In this document: piece after piece, positions 1-7,494 of the stretch | Layout of the letters: every line of letters starts with the position of its first letter | Numbering within the stretch: the first letter of the stretch is position 1 | Source of the DNA: Candidatus Mediterraneibacter norfolkensis | GTDB taxonomy: Bacteria > Bacillota > Clostridia > Lachnospirales > Lachnospiraceae | Assembly: GCA_019120615.1 (NCBI GenBank) | Contig: DWUT01000060.1 | Coordinates: forward strand, 1 to 57,624 | Direction: 5' to 3' | Length of the DNA stretch: 57,624 nucleotides | The notes under the pieces: generated by a model | What the model was told of the DNA's origin: nothing | Databases searched by the model: none | What the model saw: only the letters and a program-made list of their open reading frames with translations | Translations under genes and position numbers: made by a program

Positions 1-566
1 CGCGGTATTATTGGCGTGAACCAAAAGAGACAGATGTATACTGGCAGACGGAACAGGACAGGCTGGGCATAAGATTTCTTGACGGCGACTGCCAGACGAT
101 ATGTCAGGAATGCCGTAAAACAAAAAACGCGCTGGGATGGACGGGAAAGTTTATCTCAGAAGGCGTCCCTATGCTGCTTGCCATTCTGTGTGAAAATGAC
201 TTTGAAGGCAGCGCGATGCAGACAATGCTTTCTGATATAAGGTACTTCATCGGATATGAGAAAGAGTATGATGAACCGGAATTTGCGGAAAGATTTCTTC
301 ACTGGAAGAAGCAGACCGTGGTACCGGGAGAGGTGAAGAAAGAAATCCTTACATATCTGACGAAAACAATCGACGCCCGGGTGGAAGCAATCGTGGGCGG
401 CGGGCATCGTGGCAGTTATTCTAAAGCCGCCAGATTGGGAGCGGCGCTGGGCGAGGTTGAAGAGTCCATGGGAAAGATAAACGGCAAGGAGGAACGTGTG
501 AGCAAATATCTGGCGGAATTTCCGAGGCACCGGGCGTTTAAGCAGGAGCTGAAAGCGTATATGTGA
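1..566 (+). CDS. C-terminal part of a probable SWIM-type zinc-finger protein (5' truncated by window edge)
   Basis: The reading frame is open from base 3 to the stop at 564-566, so the gene begins before the window; only about 187 C-terminal residues are visible. The SWIM motif itself is not in the visible part. The tail has a basic segment around 'GGGHRGSYSKAARLGAALG' followed by 'FPRHRAFKQEL' just before the end. As I recall, large SWIM-domain proteins end with this kind of 'YPRRxAFxxEL' tail, and the intact SWIM protein at 39831-41501 ends comparably with 'YKRRSAMMDELRKAGF'. The next gene starts one base after the stop, so the two are probably co-translated. The function is unknown and the family call is an inference from the tail alone. 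Confidence 0.45.
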   Translation, partial: RYYWREPKETDVYWQTEQDRLGIRFLDGDCQTICQECRKTKNALGWTGKFISEGVPMLLAILCENDFEGSAMQTMLSDIRYFIGYEKEYDEPEFAERFLHWKKQTVVPGEVKKEILTYLTKTIDARVEAIVGGGHRGSYSKAARLGAALGEVEESMGKINGKEERVSKYLAEFPRHRAFKQELKAYM

Positions 567-567
567 G

Positions 568-1332
568 ATGGAAGCAGAAAACAAATTATTTGAAATAGGG
601 AGAATGCTGATGAACAGACAATGGAAAAAATATGACCAGCTTATGGAGAAATGTTATCTGGGGATGGCTGGCGGAGGAACGGATATAAACGACTGGAACG
701 ACTGCTTTGATATTCTGATCCAGATCATTGAAAATGAGAGGGAGAGCAATCCGGATTTCGGCAGGGAACTGGATCTTCTGGACGATGAGACGGATTACCG
801 GCATGATGTGCAGGGCTGGCTGGAGGATTATCTGGACGAACTCGATATGAGGGAGATGTATCCCCTGCTTGAAACGGTCTGCCGGAAACTTTTGAAGATC
901 TTTGAGTGGAAGGAAGAATACCCTTCGGATATTCGCTTTATGCTGGCGTCTGCGCTGGGGAACCAGGGCAGAGTGGAAGAGGCAAGGAGATATTGCGAGG
1001 ACTGGGAAGCGCAGGAGAAGGATAATCCGCTGGCGGCAGCCGCTCTGATCTATTCGATGCTCAGGATGAAAGACTATGAGGGTGCGGAAGAAATAGTGAG
1101 ACAGCACATAGCAGAGGATACGGTCTGCTCAGAGGAGAACGATGTGATCTTCACAGCGGCGCTCCAGCTTTATAAAGCGAATGGAAATAAAAAGATGGAA
1201 AAGAAAATGGACGCCGCCCTTAAGGAATATGACAAAGCTCTGGAGAGGTATCTTATGGGACTGGATGATGAAGAACTGGAATTTGAGGATATGGACTGGG
1301 AGATGGATGAGGACGATTTGCCGTTTAATTAA
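568..1332 (+). CDS. TPR-like acidic protein of unknown function
   Basis: 254 residues, predicted soluble, no signal peptide. Helical repeats resembling tetratricopeptide repeats are visible around residues 115-200 ('ALGNQGRVEEARRYCEDW', 'MLRMKDYEGAEEIVRQHI'), where A/G/Y positions recur about every 34 residues. The C-terminus is strongly acidic (about 20 residues dominated by D and E). The start ATG lies one base after the stop of the upstream SWIM-like gene, which suggests a fixed partnership. TPR modules usually mediate protein-protein contacts. No catalytic motif is seen and no specific function can be assigned. Confidence 0.6.
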   Translation: MEAENKLFEIGRMLMNRQWKKYDQLMEKCYLGMAGGGTDINDWNDCFDILIQIIENERESNPDFGRELDLLDDETDYRHDVQGWLEDYLDELDMREMYPLLETVCRKLLKIFEWKEEYPSDIRFMLASALGNQGRVEEARRYCEDWEAQEKDNPLAAAALIYSMLRMKDYEGAEEIVRQHIAEDTVCSEENDVIFTAALQLYKANGNKKMEKKMDAALKEYDKALERYLMGLDDEELEFEDMDWEMDEDDLPFN

Positions 1333-1358
1333 GCGCTCAGAGGGGAAGGAAGATTCGG

Positions 1359-1792
1359 ATGGAAAAAATTCTGATTTTATTGCCCTGTGTCATGATTTGG
1401 ATGACTTCCTGAATAAAGCTGCAGGCGGCGAGGAGAATCGGGCAGAATATATCCCATATAATCAGCTTGACGATATCCATGATGTAATTGTTGCGTATGA
1501 AAATGATGTCCCTGTTGGAAGTGCCGGTTTAAAAAGATACGATAGTGAATGTGCTGAAGTAAAATGTGTATTTGTCAGAGAAGAATATCGGGGAAAAGGA
1601 ATATCGAAAATCCTGATGGAATTATTAGAAAACTCAGCCAGAGAAAAGGGATATCGTTTTCTGATCCTGGAGTCCGGGGAACCGCTGGTGGCGGCAATGT
1701 CCCTGTATAGAAAAATCGGATATACAGTCATTCCTAATTATGGTCAATATAAGGATATGCCGGACTCAATCTGTATGAAGAAAGAATTATAA
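1359..1792 (+). pseudogene. GNAT acetyltransferase, start separated by a homopolymer frameshift
   Basis: A GNAT N-acetyltransferase fold is clear in frame 2 from about base 1370: the acetyl-CoA loop reads 'VREEYRGKGISKILMELL' (R/Q-x-x-G-x-G/A form), followed by 'SLYRKIGY', the usual beta6-beta7 region. In that frame there is no convincing start. The only well-placed start, ATG at 1359 behind a GGGGAAGGAAG ribosome-binding sequence, is one frame away. One extra A in the A6 run at 1363-1368 would join it to give 'MEKNSDFIALCHDLDDFLN', a normal GNAT N-terminus. So this is either a broken gene, a slippage-dependent gene or a sequencing error. The alternative is a much longer frame-2 start at 1181 overlapping the TPR gene, which gives an implausible Trp/Arg-rich N-terminus. 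The substrate is unknown. Confidence 0.6.
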
Positions 1793-1804
1793 TTTGGAGG
1801 AGAT

Positions 1805-2378
1805 ATGAATATAGCAGACTTAAGCGACAATATCATTTCCAATCGATGGAAAGAGCGGTGCGCAAATCTTTCTGAGGAGAAAAAAAGAAAATTAGAAACA
1901 TTTGAACACTCAGATTATCAGCTTCAGGTGATAAAAAGAAAGCGGATATATCCTCAACCCGGTGATATATTTCAGCTCAATCCCCGAGATGATATTTACT
2001 TTTATGGCATTGTTGTGAACAACCATATCAACAATATAAACGGGGATGATCTGCTGGTGGTAATGATCTTCTGCAATGAAGCTGAAATACAGGAGTGCAT
2101 CCAAAAAGGAATCAAGGCGGAAGACCTGCTCATCCCCCCCTCAAATAGTCGGGAAAGAATATTGGACAAGAGGGTATTTCTATAATGTAAAGCGGTTTGA
2201 CGGCGTGCTGGATATCAAGAATTATGGATTTTATAAAATAGGAAAAAGAAAGTTTGTGGATGAATATGGGAATGAGATATTACGTGAGCCGGAATTGTTG
2301 GAAGTTTATGGCGTGGCGACGGTAACAGGGGTAGCAAGGCTGGTTACGCAGGAATTGATCATAAGAGGAATTATATGA
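1805..2378 (+). pseudogene. Imm26-like immunity protein, frameshifted at a C7 run
   Basis: Start ATG 1805 follows a TTTGGAGGAGAT ribosome-binding site. The first frame runs about 110 residues, with 'YPQPGDIFQLNPRDDIYFYG' in the middle, then loses sense after the C7 tract at 2134-2140 and stops at 2185. Removing one C continues into 'GKEYWTRGYFYNVKRFDG' and on to a stop at 2376-2378, giving one protein of about 190 residues. The 'pGDIF...l.....Y.yG.V' core matches what I recall of the Imm26 immunity-protein family associated with polymorphic toxins. It would act in the cytoplasm as a toxin neutraliser. No cognate toxin is visible nearby. The family call is moderate; the frameshift is directly readable. 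Confidence 0.55.
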
Positions 2379-2414
2379 TACAAGCGTCAAAAAAGGTCAT
2401 GCGGGCTGTGCTTG
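2373..2414 (+). repeat. Dispersed repeat, copy A
   Basis: About 40 bases from ATATGATACAAGCGTC to GGGCTGTGCTTG are nearly identical to 51598-51637 (copy B). Differences are two substitutions and a 2-base A insertion. The first bases overlap the stop of the Imm26-like pseudogene. In this copy the sequence continues into a small hairpin, TGCTTGC-gcag-GCAAGCA, ending near 2425. Its function is unknown; it could be a small dispersed palindromic element or a remnant of an insertion. Confidence 0.55.
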
Positions 2415-2494
2415 CGCAGGCAAGCATGATTTTGGGACGCGCAAAACACCGAATGCAAGCGATAATAGGACTTATATTATAGAGGATTGAGGAC

Positions 2495-2608
2495 ATGAAG
2501 CTGATCTTAATTATAGCCTGTGTGCTGATCATATATATTCCGTTGATCGCAGTGATCTCTTTTATACGGGCGCTTTTAAGTATAAGAAAAGGAAAGGCGG
2601 AAAAGTAG
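2495..2608 (+). CDS. Small single-pass membrane protein (37 aa)
   Basis: ATG at 2495 follows GAGGATTGAGGAC, a reasonable ribosome-binding site 3-10 bases upstream. The product begins 'MKLILIIACVLIIYIPLIAV', one hydrophobic helix of about 22 residues, followed by a short basic tail ('SIRKGKAEK'). The ribosome-binding site and positive-inside tail support a real gene, but at this size it could be chance. No family recognised. Confidence 0.4.
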   Translation: MKLILIIACVLIIYIPLIAVISFIRALLSIRKGKAEK

Positions 2609-2642
2609 ATATTGGGGAACAAAAAGTAGACATTCGAAGCTT

Positions 2643-2837
2643 GATATAGAGCGGCATCCTCTCTCTGATTTTGGTATGCCCGGTTCGATCGTGCATTTTG
2701 CCGAAAAATTTTATAAGAAGGGATATGAACAATTACTGATCGATTCTGTCAAACGGCATCCTGCCATGCATACTGTCTGGATGCTGAACAGGGTGAAAAA
2801 CGGAGAAGAGAATCAGCAGAGATACATTCTGAATTAG
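2643..2837 (+). pseudogene. C-terminal remnant of an unrecognised (immunity-like?) gene
   Basis: Frame 3 encodes a protein-like stretch from about 2643 ('DIERHPLSDFGMPGSIVHF', then 'YKKGYEQLL' and 'HTVWMLNRVKNG') ending at TAG 2835-2837, with no usable start: the frame opens at 2586 just after a stop and has no ATG before 'GMPGS'. Composition and clean ending look like the C-terminal half of a decayed gene. Similar short tails, as I recall, occur in small immunity-type proteins, but the family is not identified. Confidence 0.4.
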
Positions 2838-2857
2838 GAAAGCCTGAAACGACCTTT

Positions 2858-3160
2858 ATGAGGAATTCTTATGATAATACAGGCGAGACAGAAGAATATA
2901 AAGATTTTTTTGTTTGTTATGACGAGGACGAGCGATGTGAAGCGATAGAGTTTTTTGAGTTAGCCGATATTATACTGAACAGAAAAGCTATATTTACAGG
3001 CACATACGATGAAATCTGCGGGCTGTTTGATGACATTGAAGAAGACAATACCGGATTTACTGAGTATAAGTATGGCATTGGAGTTTATGCGCCGGATAAA
3101 GACGAAACTGTCTGCTATCCGGAGTCGGTTATTGTATTCAAAAAGGGATATTATGATTGA
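2858..3160 (+). CDS. Small acidic protein, possibly N-terminally truncated immunity-type protein
   Basis: 100 residues from ATG 2858, rich in D/E and aromatic residues, no membrane segment. The same frame continues upstream without stops through 'EIHSELGKPETTF', which is protein-like and overlaps the preceding remnant, so the annotated ATG may be internal and the true 5' end lost. No strong ribosome-binding site precedes it. The setting among other immunity-like fragments suggests a related role, but no family is recognised. Confidence 0.4.
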   Translation: MRNSYDNTGETEEYKDFFVCYDEDERCEAIEFFELADIILNRKAIFTGTYDEICGLFDDIEEDNTGFTEYKYGIGVYAPDKDETVCYPESVIVFKKGYYD

Positions 3161-3168
3161 CCAAATAA

Positions 3169-3243
3169 AGGGATGTGGATTTATCAGGTAGGGGAAATTT
3201 TTATGAAATAGATTTTTCTGGAAAGCTGATAAGTGAAGTATAA
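3169..3243 (+). pseudogene. Short C-terminal gene fragment
   Basis: After a stop at 3166-3168, frame 1 reads 'RDVDLSGRGNFYEIDFSGKL' and ends 'ISEV' at TAA 3241-3243. It has the look of the tail of a small beta-rich protein and has no start of its own. It is part of the run of broken genes between 1359 and 5031. Very short, so low confidence. Confidence 0.25.
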
Positions 3244-3318
3244 TACGGAGATAAATTCAAAGTTATTTAATTAGAAAAATGAATAGATTGTTTTAGTGAA
3301 TTAAAAAGAGGGATATAT

Positions 3319-3697
3319 ATGAACACATTTGAATTTGATGGGGAAAAATACAAAAAAGCTTCAAGGCATCAGAAAGAATGGGGAAATAGCTTGATTTCAG
3401 AATTATCTTTGAATGGCAATGAAGCAATATTAGACCTGGGGTGTGGAGATGGCGGCTTAACAGAACAGCTGGCTCAATTAGTACCTGATGGAAAAGTTTT
3501 AGGAATTGATTCATCCGCTGGGATGATTGCTGTTGCACAAAATCGACATAAGTCAAATCTGAAGTTTATGAAAATGGATATTAATATGATTGACTTTCGG
3601 AATAAGTTTGATGTTATCTTTTCTGGAAAGAACATTGCAGTCAGATGGGACTTGTTTTGAAACATTTCGTCGTATACATATAAAAGCGAACAAATGA
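3319..3697 (+). pseudogene. SAM-dependent methyltransferase with internal deletion
   Basis: ATG 3319 follows AGAGGGATATAT. The first ~100 residues are a class I SAM methyltransferase: motif I 'ILDLGCGDGGLTEQL', acidic residue of motif II in 'VLGIDSSAGMI', then 'FDVIFS'. The usual continuation is missing: the frame ends in 'GKNIAVRWDLF' at 3660. In the next frame just downstream, 'LQSDGTCFETFRRIHIKANK' runs to TGA 3695-3697, which resembles the conserved C-terminal end of the same family (about 250 residues full length). The middle ~130-150 residues therefore appear deleted, leaving N- and C-terminal pieces joined out of frame. Not expected to be functional. The original substrate is unknown. 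Confidence 0.65.
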
Positions 3698-3801
3698 ACT
3701 CTAAGTGTTAAATAGAAAATAGAAATTCCAAGAGGAGTTTTGACTATGGGAAAGCAGATAAATTAATATATGGATGATGATTGATGGGATGGTGATATAC
3801 A

Positions 3802-4612
3802 ATGGATGAAAACAAAAATAACAAACTGCAAATCCGAAACAGTACCGTGGATTTCCTTGTATTTACAAAGGATGCCAACGAAAACGGTAGCGAAGTCCGA
3901 GTGCAGGATCACGATGTATGGCTGACGCAAAAAGCAATCGCTCAGCTTTTTGATGTAGACAGAAGCGTTGTAACAAAGCATTTGAAAAAAATTTACGGAA
4001 GCGGCGAATTGTCTGAAGATGCAACTTGTGCAAATTTTGCACAAGTTGCAGATAATGGGAAAACCTATCGATACAAATTCTATTCATTATCTGCTATTAT
4101 TGCTGTCGGCTACCGTGTCAACTCCGACAGGGCAACACAGTTTCGGCAATGGGCAACAAGGGTGTTGGACACCTTTGCCAAGCAGGGATATGTTTTAGAC
4201 AAAAGCAGGCTGATCAATGGTCAAATCTTCGATGAGGATTATTTTGACCATTTGATTTCTGAGATACAGGAAATCAGGGCCAGCGAGCGTCGGTTCTACC
4301 AGAAAATCACGGACATTTATGCGACCGCTGTTGATTACTCCCTTGACAGCCAGATTACGAAAGATTTTTTTGCGACAGTACAAAATAAAATGCACTATGC
4401 TGTTCACGGCAATACCGCAGCGGAGGTTATTGTGGCAAGGGCAGATCACACAAAAGAACATATGGGATTGACTTCATGGCGCAACGCTCCCAATGGAAAG
4501 ATTGTGAAAGCCGATGTGTCTGTCGCAAAAAAACTACTTATCCATTGATGAAATGCAGGAATTAAACGAGATTGTTACAATGTATATGGACTATGCCACA
4601 AGGCAGTTATGA
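3802..4612 (+). pseudogene. RhuM-like (virulence RhuM family) protein, frameshifted and 3' truncated
   Basis: ATG 3802. The protein has the RhuM pattern: N-terminal DNA-binding-like helix 'WLTQKAIAQLFDVDRSVVTK' (residues ~40-60), then 'YRYKFYSLSAIIAVGYRV' and 'RATQFRQWAT'. At the A7 run 4527-4533 the frame breaks and stops at 4548. Dropping one A restores 'VAKNYLSIDEMQELNEIV' and continues to a stop at 4610-4612 after 'DYATRQL', about 269 residues in all. RhuM proteins are, as I recall, about 330-345 residues, so the last 60-70 are also missing. RhuM-family genes are common accessory genes near mobile or defence loci; their molecular role is poorly defined. Confidence 0.65.
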
Positions 4613-4712
4613 ATGTAATACCTATATGGAAGAATGGAACTTCGAGAACTGGGGGATTAAATATTGGTCAAAAACGCCTGAATTTTTACAGTATGTGGAG
4701 GAACATTCGTAA
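4608..4712 (+). pseudogene. Gene fragment fused behind the RhuM remnant
   Basis: Frame 3 (from 4608) reads 'YECNTYMEEWNFENWG' and 'KTPEFLQYVEEHS' to TAA 4710-4712. It starts directly where the RhuM reading ends, so a deletion junction probably lies near 4600-4610. It is in the same frame as the next fragment, separated only by this stop. The family is not recognised. Confidence 0.3.
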
Positions 4713-4901
4713 TATGATGAAGATGACGGAATGTGGCAGTTCTTGTGCGGCTCAACACATGAGACAGCCGAAGCAAGAATGGTATCCTTAAAATCAGTAT
4801 TTGATTTAGATAATTCGGTCGGTGAACTGAACGATATGCCGTGTGGTTACTATGCGGAAAGAAAAACAAAAAATGATAACTGGATCGTGAAAAAGAGATA
4901 A
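4713..4901 (+). pseudogene. DUF2185/Imm33-like fragment
   Basis: Directly after the stop at 4710-4712 the same frame continues 'YDEDDGMWQFLCGSTHETAE', then 'MVSLKSVFDLDNSVGELNDM' and 'PCGYYAERKTKNDNWIVKKR', ending at TAA 4899-4901. The 'DDGMWQFLCG...vsL..v...D.s..eL..mP.G..A.R' pattern resembles DUF2185/Imm33-type proteins linked to toxin immunity. There is no start codon before the core, and ATGs at 4714-4725 are out of frame. It may be the C-terminal half of a gene interrupted by the upstream stop. The family call is from memory and tentative. Confidence 0.4.
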
Positions 4902-4902
4902 A

Positions 4903-5031
4903 ACGGTTTATGTTATTTACGCCGGATACTATCGTGCCGGAGAGTTGTTATCCGTCAGTATCTGGGCTGCAGATAAAACAGAATGTGAGCAGACATTAGA
5001 TATTCTCAAGACAATAAAAAGTAATCTGTAA
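4903..5031 (+). pseudogene. C-terminal gene fragment
   Basis: Frame 1 reads 'TVYVIYAGYYRAGELLSVSI' followed by 'WAADKTECEQTLDILKTIKS' and ends at TAA 5029-5031; stops lie shortly upstream in the same frame. The amphipathic ending looks like a genuine protein C-terminus that lost its front. It completes the decayed accessory stretch; the next intact gene starts 25 bases later. Family not recognised. Confidence 0.3.
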
Positions 5032-5055
5032 AAGCAGTGGAAAGGATCAGAATAA

Positions 5056-6105
5056 ATGAATAAGAAGATTGCAGTTATTTTTCCGGGAGTGGGCTATCAT
5101 GTGGACAAGCCTCTCCTGTATTACAGCAAAAAGCTGGCGGCACAGAATGGATATGAGATAAAAGAGGTCCCCTACGGGAAGTTCCCGAAAGGCGTAAAGG
5201 GATCAAGGGAGAAAATGGAGAAGGCGTTTTTCAGTGCGCTGGAACAGGCGGGAGAGATTCTGAAGGATATCGATTTTTCCGAGTATGAGGATGTTCTCTT
5301 TATCTCCAAAAGTGTGGGAACAGCGGTGGCTTCCGCCTATGCGGGGAAGCATGGCTTAAATACAAGGAACATCTATTACACTCCGGTGGAGGCTTCTTTT
5401 CAGTTTATGAAGCAGCCCGGGATCGTGTTTACCGGGACAGCGGACACCTGGGTGACCTTTGACGCTGTGGAGCGGGGATGCAGAGAAGGAGGATTCCCGC
5501 TGTATGTGACAGAGGACGGGAATCATTCTCTGGAGACCGGGGATGTGAGACGGGATCTTGAAAATCTTCAGACGATCATGAAGATCACCGAGGAATATAT
5601 TTCCGGGAGGCGTGGTCTGGAAGTAACGATCCGTCATGCGGATATGGATGACCTGGAGCAGATCGCAGCGCTGGAAGCGCTCTGTTTCCCTGAGACTGAA
5701 GCCGGAAAGAGAGAGGATTTTGAGAAAAGGCTCCGTGTCTTTCCGGAGCATTTCTGGCTGCTGGAGGAAAACGGAGAGATCGTCAGCATGGTGAACGGGA
5801 TGGTCAGCAACAGCAGACATCTTTTAGATGAGATGTTTGAGGACGCCGGACTCCATGAGGAGAACGGCGCCTGGCAGATGATCTTCGGTGTGGAGACCCG
5901 CCCGGACCGCCAGGGAAGGGGATATATGGACATGCTGATGCGGAAAGTGATCAGAGATGTGAAAAAACAGGGGAAAAGAGGTCTCGTTCTCACCTGTAAG
6001 GAAGGGCTGATCTCTTTCTATGAGAGATTCGGCTTTGTGAATGAAGGGAGATCCAGGTCGGAACACGGCGGGGCACAGTGGTTTGAAATGAGACTGGAAT
6101 TTTGA
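5056..6105 (+). CDS. Alpha/beta-hydrolase and GNAT acetyltransferase fusion
   Basis: 349 residues with two enzyme domains. Residues 1-185 form an alpha/beta-hydrolase: nucleophile elbow 'SKSVG' with Ser86, a likely acid in 'FTGTADTWV' (Asp130) and His157 in 'GNHSLE'. Residues 190-349 are a GNAT domain with the acetyl-CoA loop 'RPDRQGRGY' (about 282-290) and 'SFYERFGFV'. The first domain is small, like KANL3/Tex30-type hydrolases. Start ATG 5056 follows AAAGGATCAG. No membrane or export signal. The substrates are unknown; a single chain carrying hydrolase and acetyltransferase suggests two steps on one small molecule or peptide. The next gene starts 32 bases downstream. Confidence 0.75.
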   Translation: MNKKIAVIFPGVGYHVDKPLLYYSKKLAAQNGYEIKEVPYGKFPKGVKGSREKMEKAFFSALEQAGEILKDIDFSEYEDVLFISKSVGTAVASAYAGKHGLNTRNIYYTPVEASFQFMKQPGIVFTGTADTWVTFDAVERGCREGGFPLYVTEDGNHSLETGDVRRDLENLQTIMKITEEYISGRRGLEVTIRHADMDDLEQIAALEALCFPETEAGKREDFEKRLRVFPEHFWLLEENGEIVSMVNGMVSNSRHLLDEMFEDAGLHEENGAWQMIFGVETRPDRQGRGYMDMLMRKVIRDVKKQGKRGLVLTCKEGLISFYERFGFVNEGRSRSEHGGAQWFEMRLEF

Positions 6106-6137
6106 GATGAGACTTTGAGAGGGGACTGGGTTCTGCA

Positions 6138-6518
6138 ATGGGGAACGAAAATTTTGATTTCTACCGGCGGGCGGCAATCATCTGCCGTGCCATCCCATAC
6201 GGGAAGGCTGCTACATACGGGCAGATCGCCCTGCTCTGCGGGAAGCCGAAGAATGCCCGCCAGGTGGGATATGCCCTGAGCCGGGGAAGGCTCGGAGAGG
6301 GGATCCCGGCTCACAGAGTCGTCAATTCCCGGGGGATCTTGAGCGGTGCGGCGGCATTTGAGACGGATGACATGCAGCGGAGGCTTCTGGAAGCAGAAGG
6401 CGTGGAAACGGAATATACGGAAGATGGCTGGCGGGTAGACCTAAAGCGGGACGGCTGGCATAATACGATGGAGGAAGCGCTGCGGTTTCGGCAGATTTTT
6501 GAGGAGCAGGGAATCTGA
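6138..6518 (+). CDS. Alkyltransferase-like protein (ATL), MGMT fold without the acceptor Cys
   Basis: 126 residues covering only the DNA-binding domain of O6-methylguanine-DNA methyltransferase. The helix-turn-helix with arginine finger is in 'ARQVGYALSRG' (residues 40-50). The active-site motif, PCHRV in MGMT, is 'PAHRVV' here, so Ala58 replaces the alkyl-accepting Cys. ATL proteins bind O6-alkylguanine, flip and mark it for nucleotide excision repair rather than repairing it. 'IPYGKAATYGQIA' is typical for the family. Length matches ATLs (~100-130 aa). Inference: a DNA-damage sensor feeding NER. Confidence 0.85.
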   Translation: MGNENFDFYRRAAIICRAIPYGKAATYGQIALLCGKPKNARQVGYALSRGRLGEGIPAHRVVNSRGILSGAAAFETDDMQRRLLEAEGVETEYTEDGWRVDLKRDGWHNTMEEALRFRQIFEEQGI

Positions 6519-6576
6519 ACGCGGAGGACGGGCAGTTGCGGAAGTCCTCCTTATGGATTTTTGAGGAGCAGAAGAT

Positions 6577-7425
6577 ATGAGGATACGATGTATTGCACTT
6601 GATCTGGACAGAACCACATTGAACAGAGATGGGCATCTGAGTGAGAAAAATCGCAGGGCGATTGAAAGGGCGATCCGCAGCGGGATACAGATCGCGGTCG
6701 CCAGCGGGCGTTCACTGGATTCTCTTCCGGGGGAGGTGCTGGAGATCCCGGGGATCCGTTATGCCATCACCTCCAACGGTGCGGCGGTGTACGACATGAA
6801 GGAGAAGATATGCCTGAGGCAGTATAAATTGAAAGCGGAGGCGGTCCGGGATATCCTGCGGGAGACGGAAGGTGAGGATGTGACCTTTGAGGCGTTCATC
6901 GATGGAAAGCCTTATGCGGAGAAAGCATATGTGGAGGATCCGGTTCGGTTCGGGGCGATGCCCCGGTCGATCCCGTACATACAGGGGACCCGGAAGCCGA
7001 CCGAGGACATGAGGAGTTTTATCCGGGAACATGAAGGGGAGCTGGACTGTATCGATGTTGTGGTAAAAAGTGAAGAACACAAGCAGAAATTGTGGAAAAC
7101 TCTGGAAAAAAAGGCGAAGGGTGTGTATATCACTTCTTCTGTGAAACAGCTGCTTGAGATTTCGGATGTAAATGCGGGGAAGGATGCAGCGGCTAAATTT
7201 CTGATCGGATATCTGGGACTGTCCCGGGAGGAACTTGCGGGATTCGGCGATGGGCATAACGACAGCGGACTTATGAAATACGCGGGAATCGGATTCGCCG
7301 TGGCGAATGCCTCTTCGGAATGCAGGGAGGCGGCGGACCGGATCGTGGCGTCCAATGATGAGGACGGCGTTGCGGAAGGGATTGAGTATATCCTGAAAGT
7401 GAACGCAGAGGCCGGGGAATCCTGA
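6577..7425 (+). CDS. Cof-type HAD-IIB phosphatase
   Basis: 282 residues. HAD motif I 'DLDRTTL' supplies nucleophile Asp9 and acid/base Asp11; motif II is 'VASGRS'; the C-terminal 'GFGDGHNDSGLMKYAGI' is motif IV of the Cof family, followed by 'AVANASSECREAAD'. The cap is the HAD-IIB type (residues ~90-190). Such enzymes dephosphorylate sugar phosphates, flavin or pyridoxal phosphates; substrate not predictable. Arg12 in place of the common Gly in DxDGT is a mild variation. Start ATG 6577 follows GAGGAGCAGAAGAT. A second Cof-type enzyme lies at 46618-47427. Confidence 0.85.
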   Translation: MRIRCIALDLDRTTLNRDGHLSEKNRRAIERAIRSGIQIAVASGRSLDSLPGEVLEIPGIRYAITSNGAAVYDMKEKICLRQYKLKAEAVRDILRETEGEDVTFEAFIDGKPYAEKAYVEDPVRFGAMPRSIPYIQGTRKPTEDMRSFIREHEGELDCIDVVVKSEEHKQKLWKTLEKKAKGVYITSSVKQLLEISDVNAGKDAAAKFLIGYLGLSREELAGFGDGHNDSGLMKYAGIGFAVANASSECREAADRIVASNDEDGVAEGIEYILKVNAEAGES

Positions 7426-7494
7426 CCCGGGCAGCAGAGCGGAAGGGTGTTTCGGAGAGGACTCAGAAGAGCGAAAAGTCAGGAGGCAGAGCGG

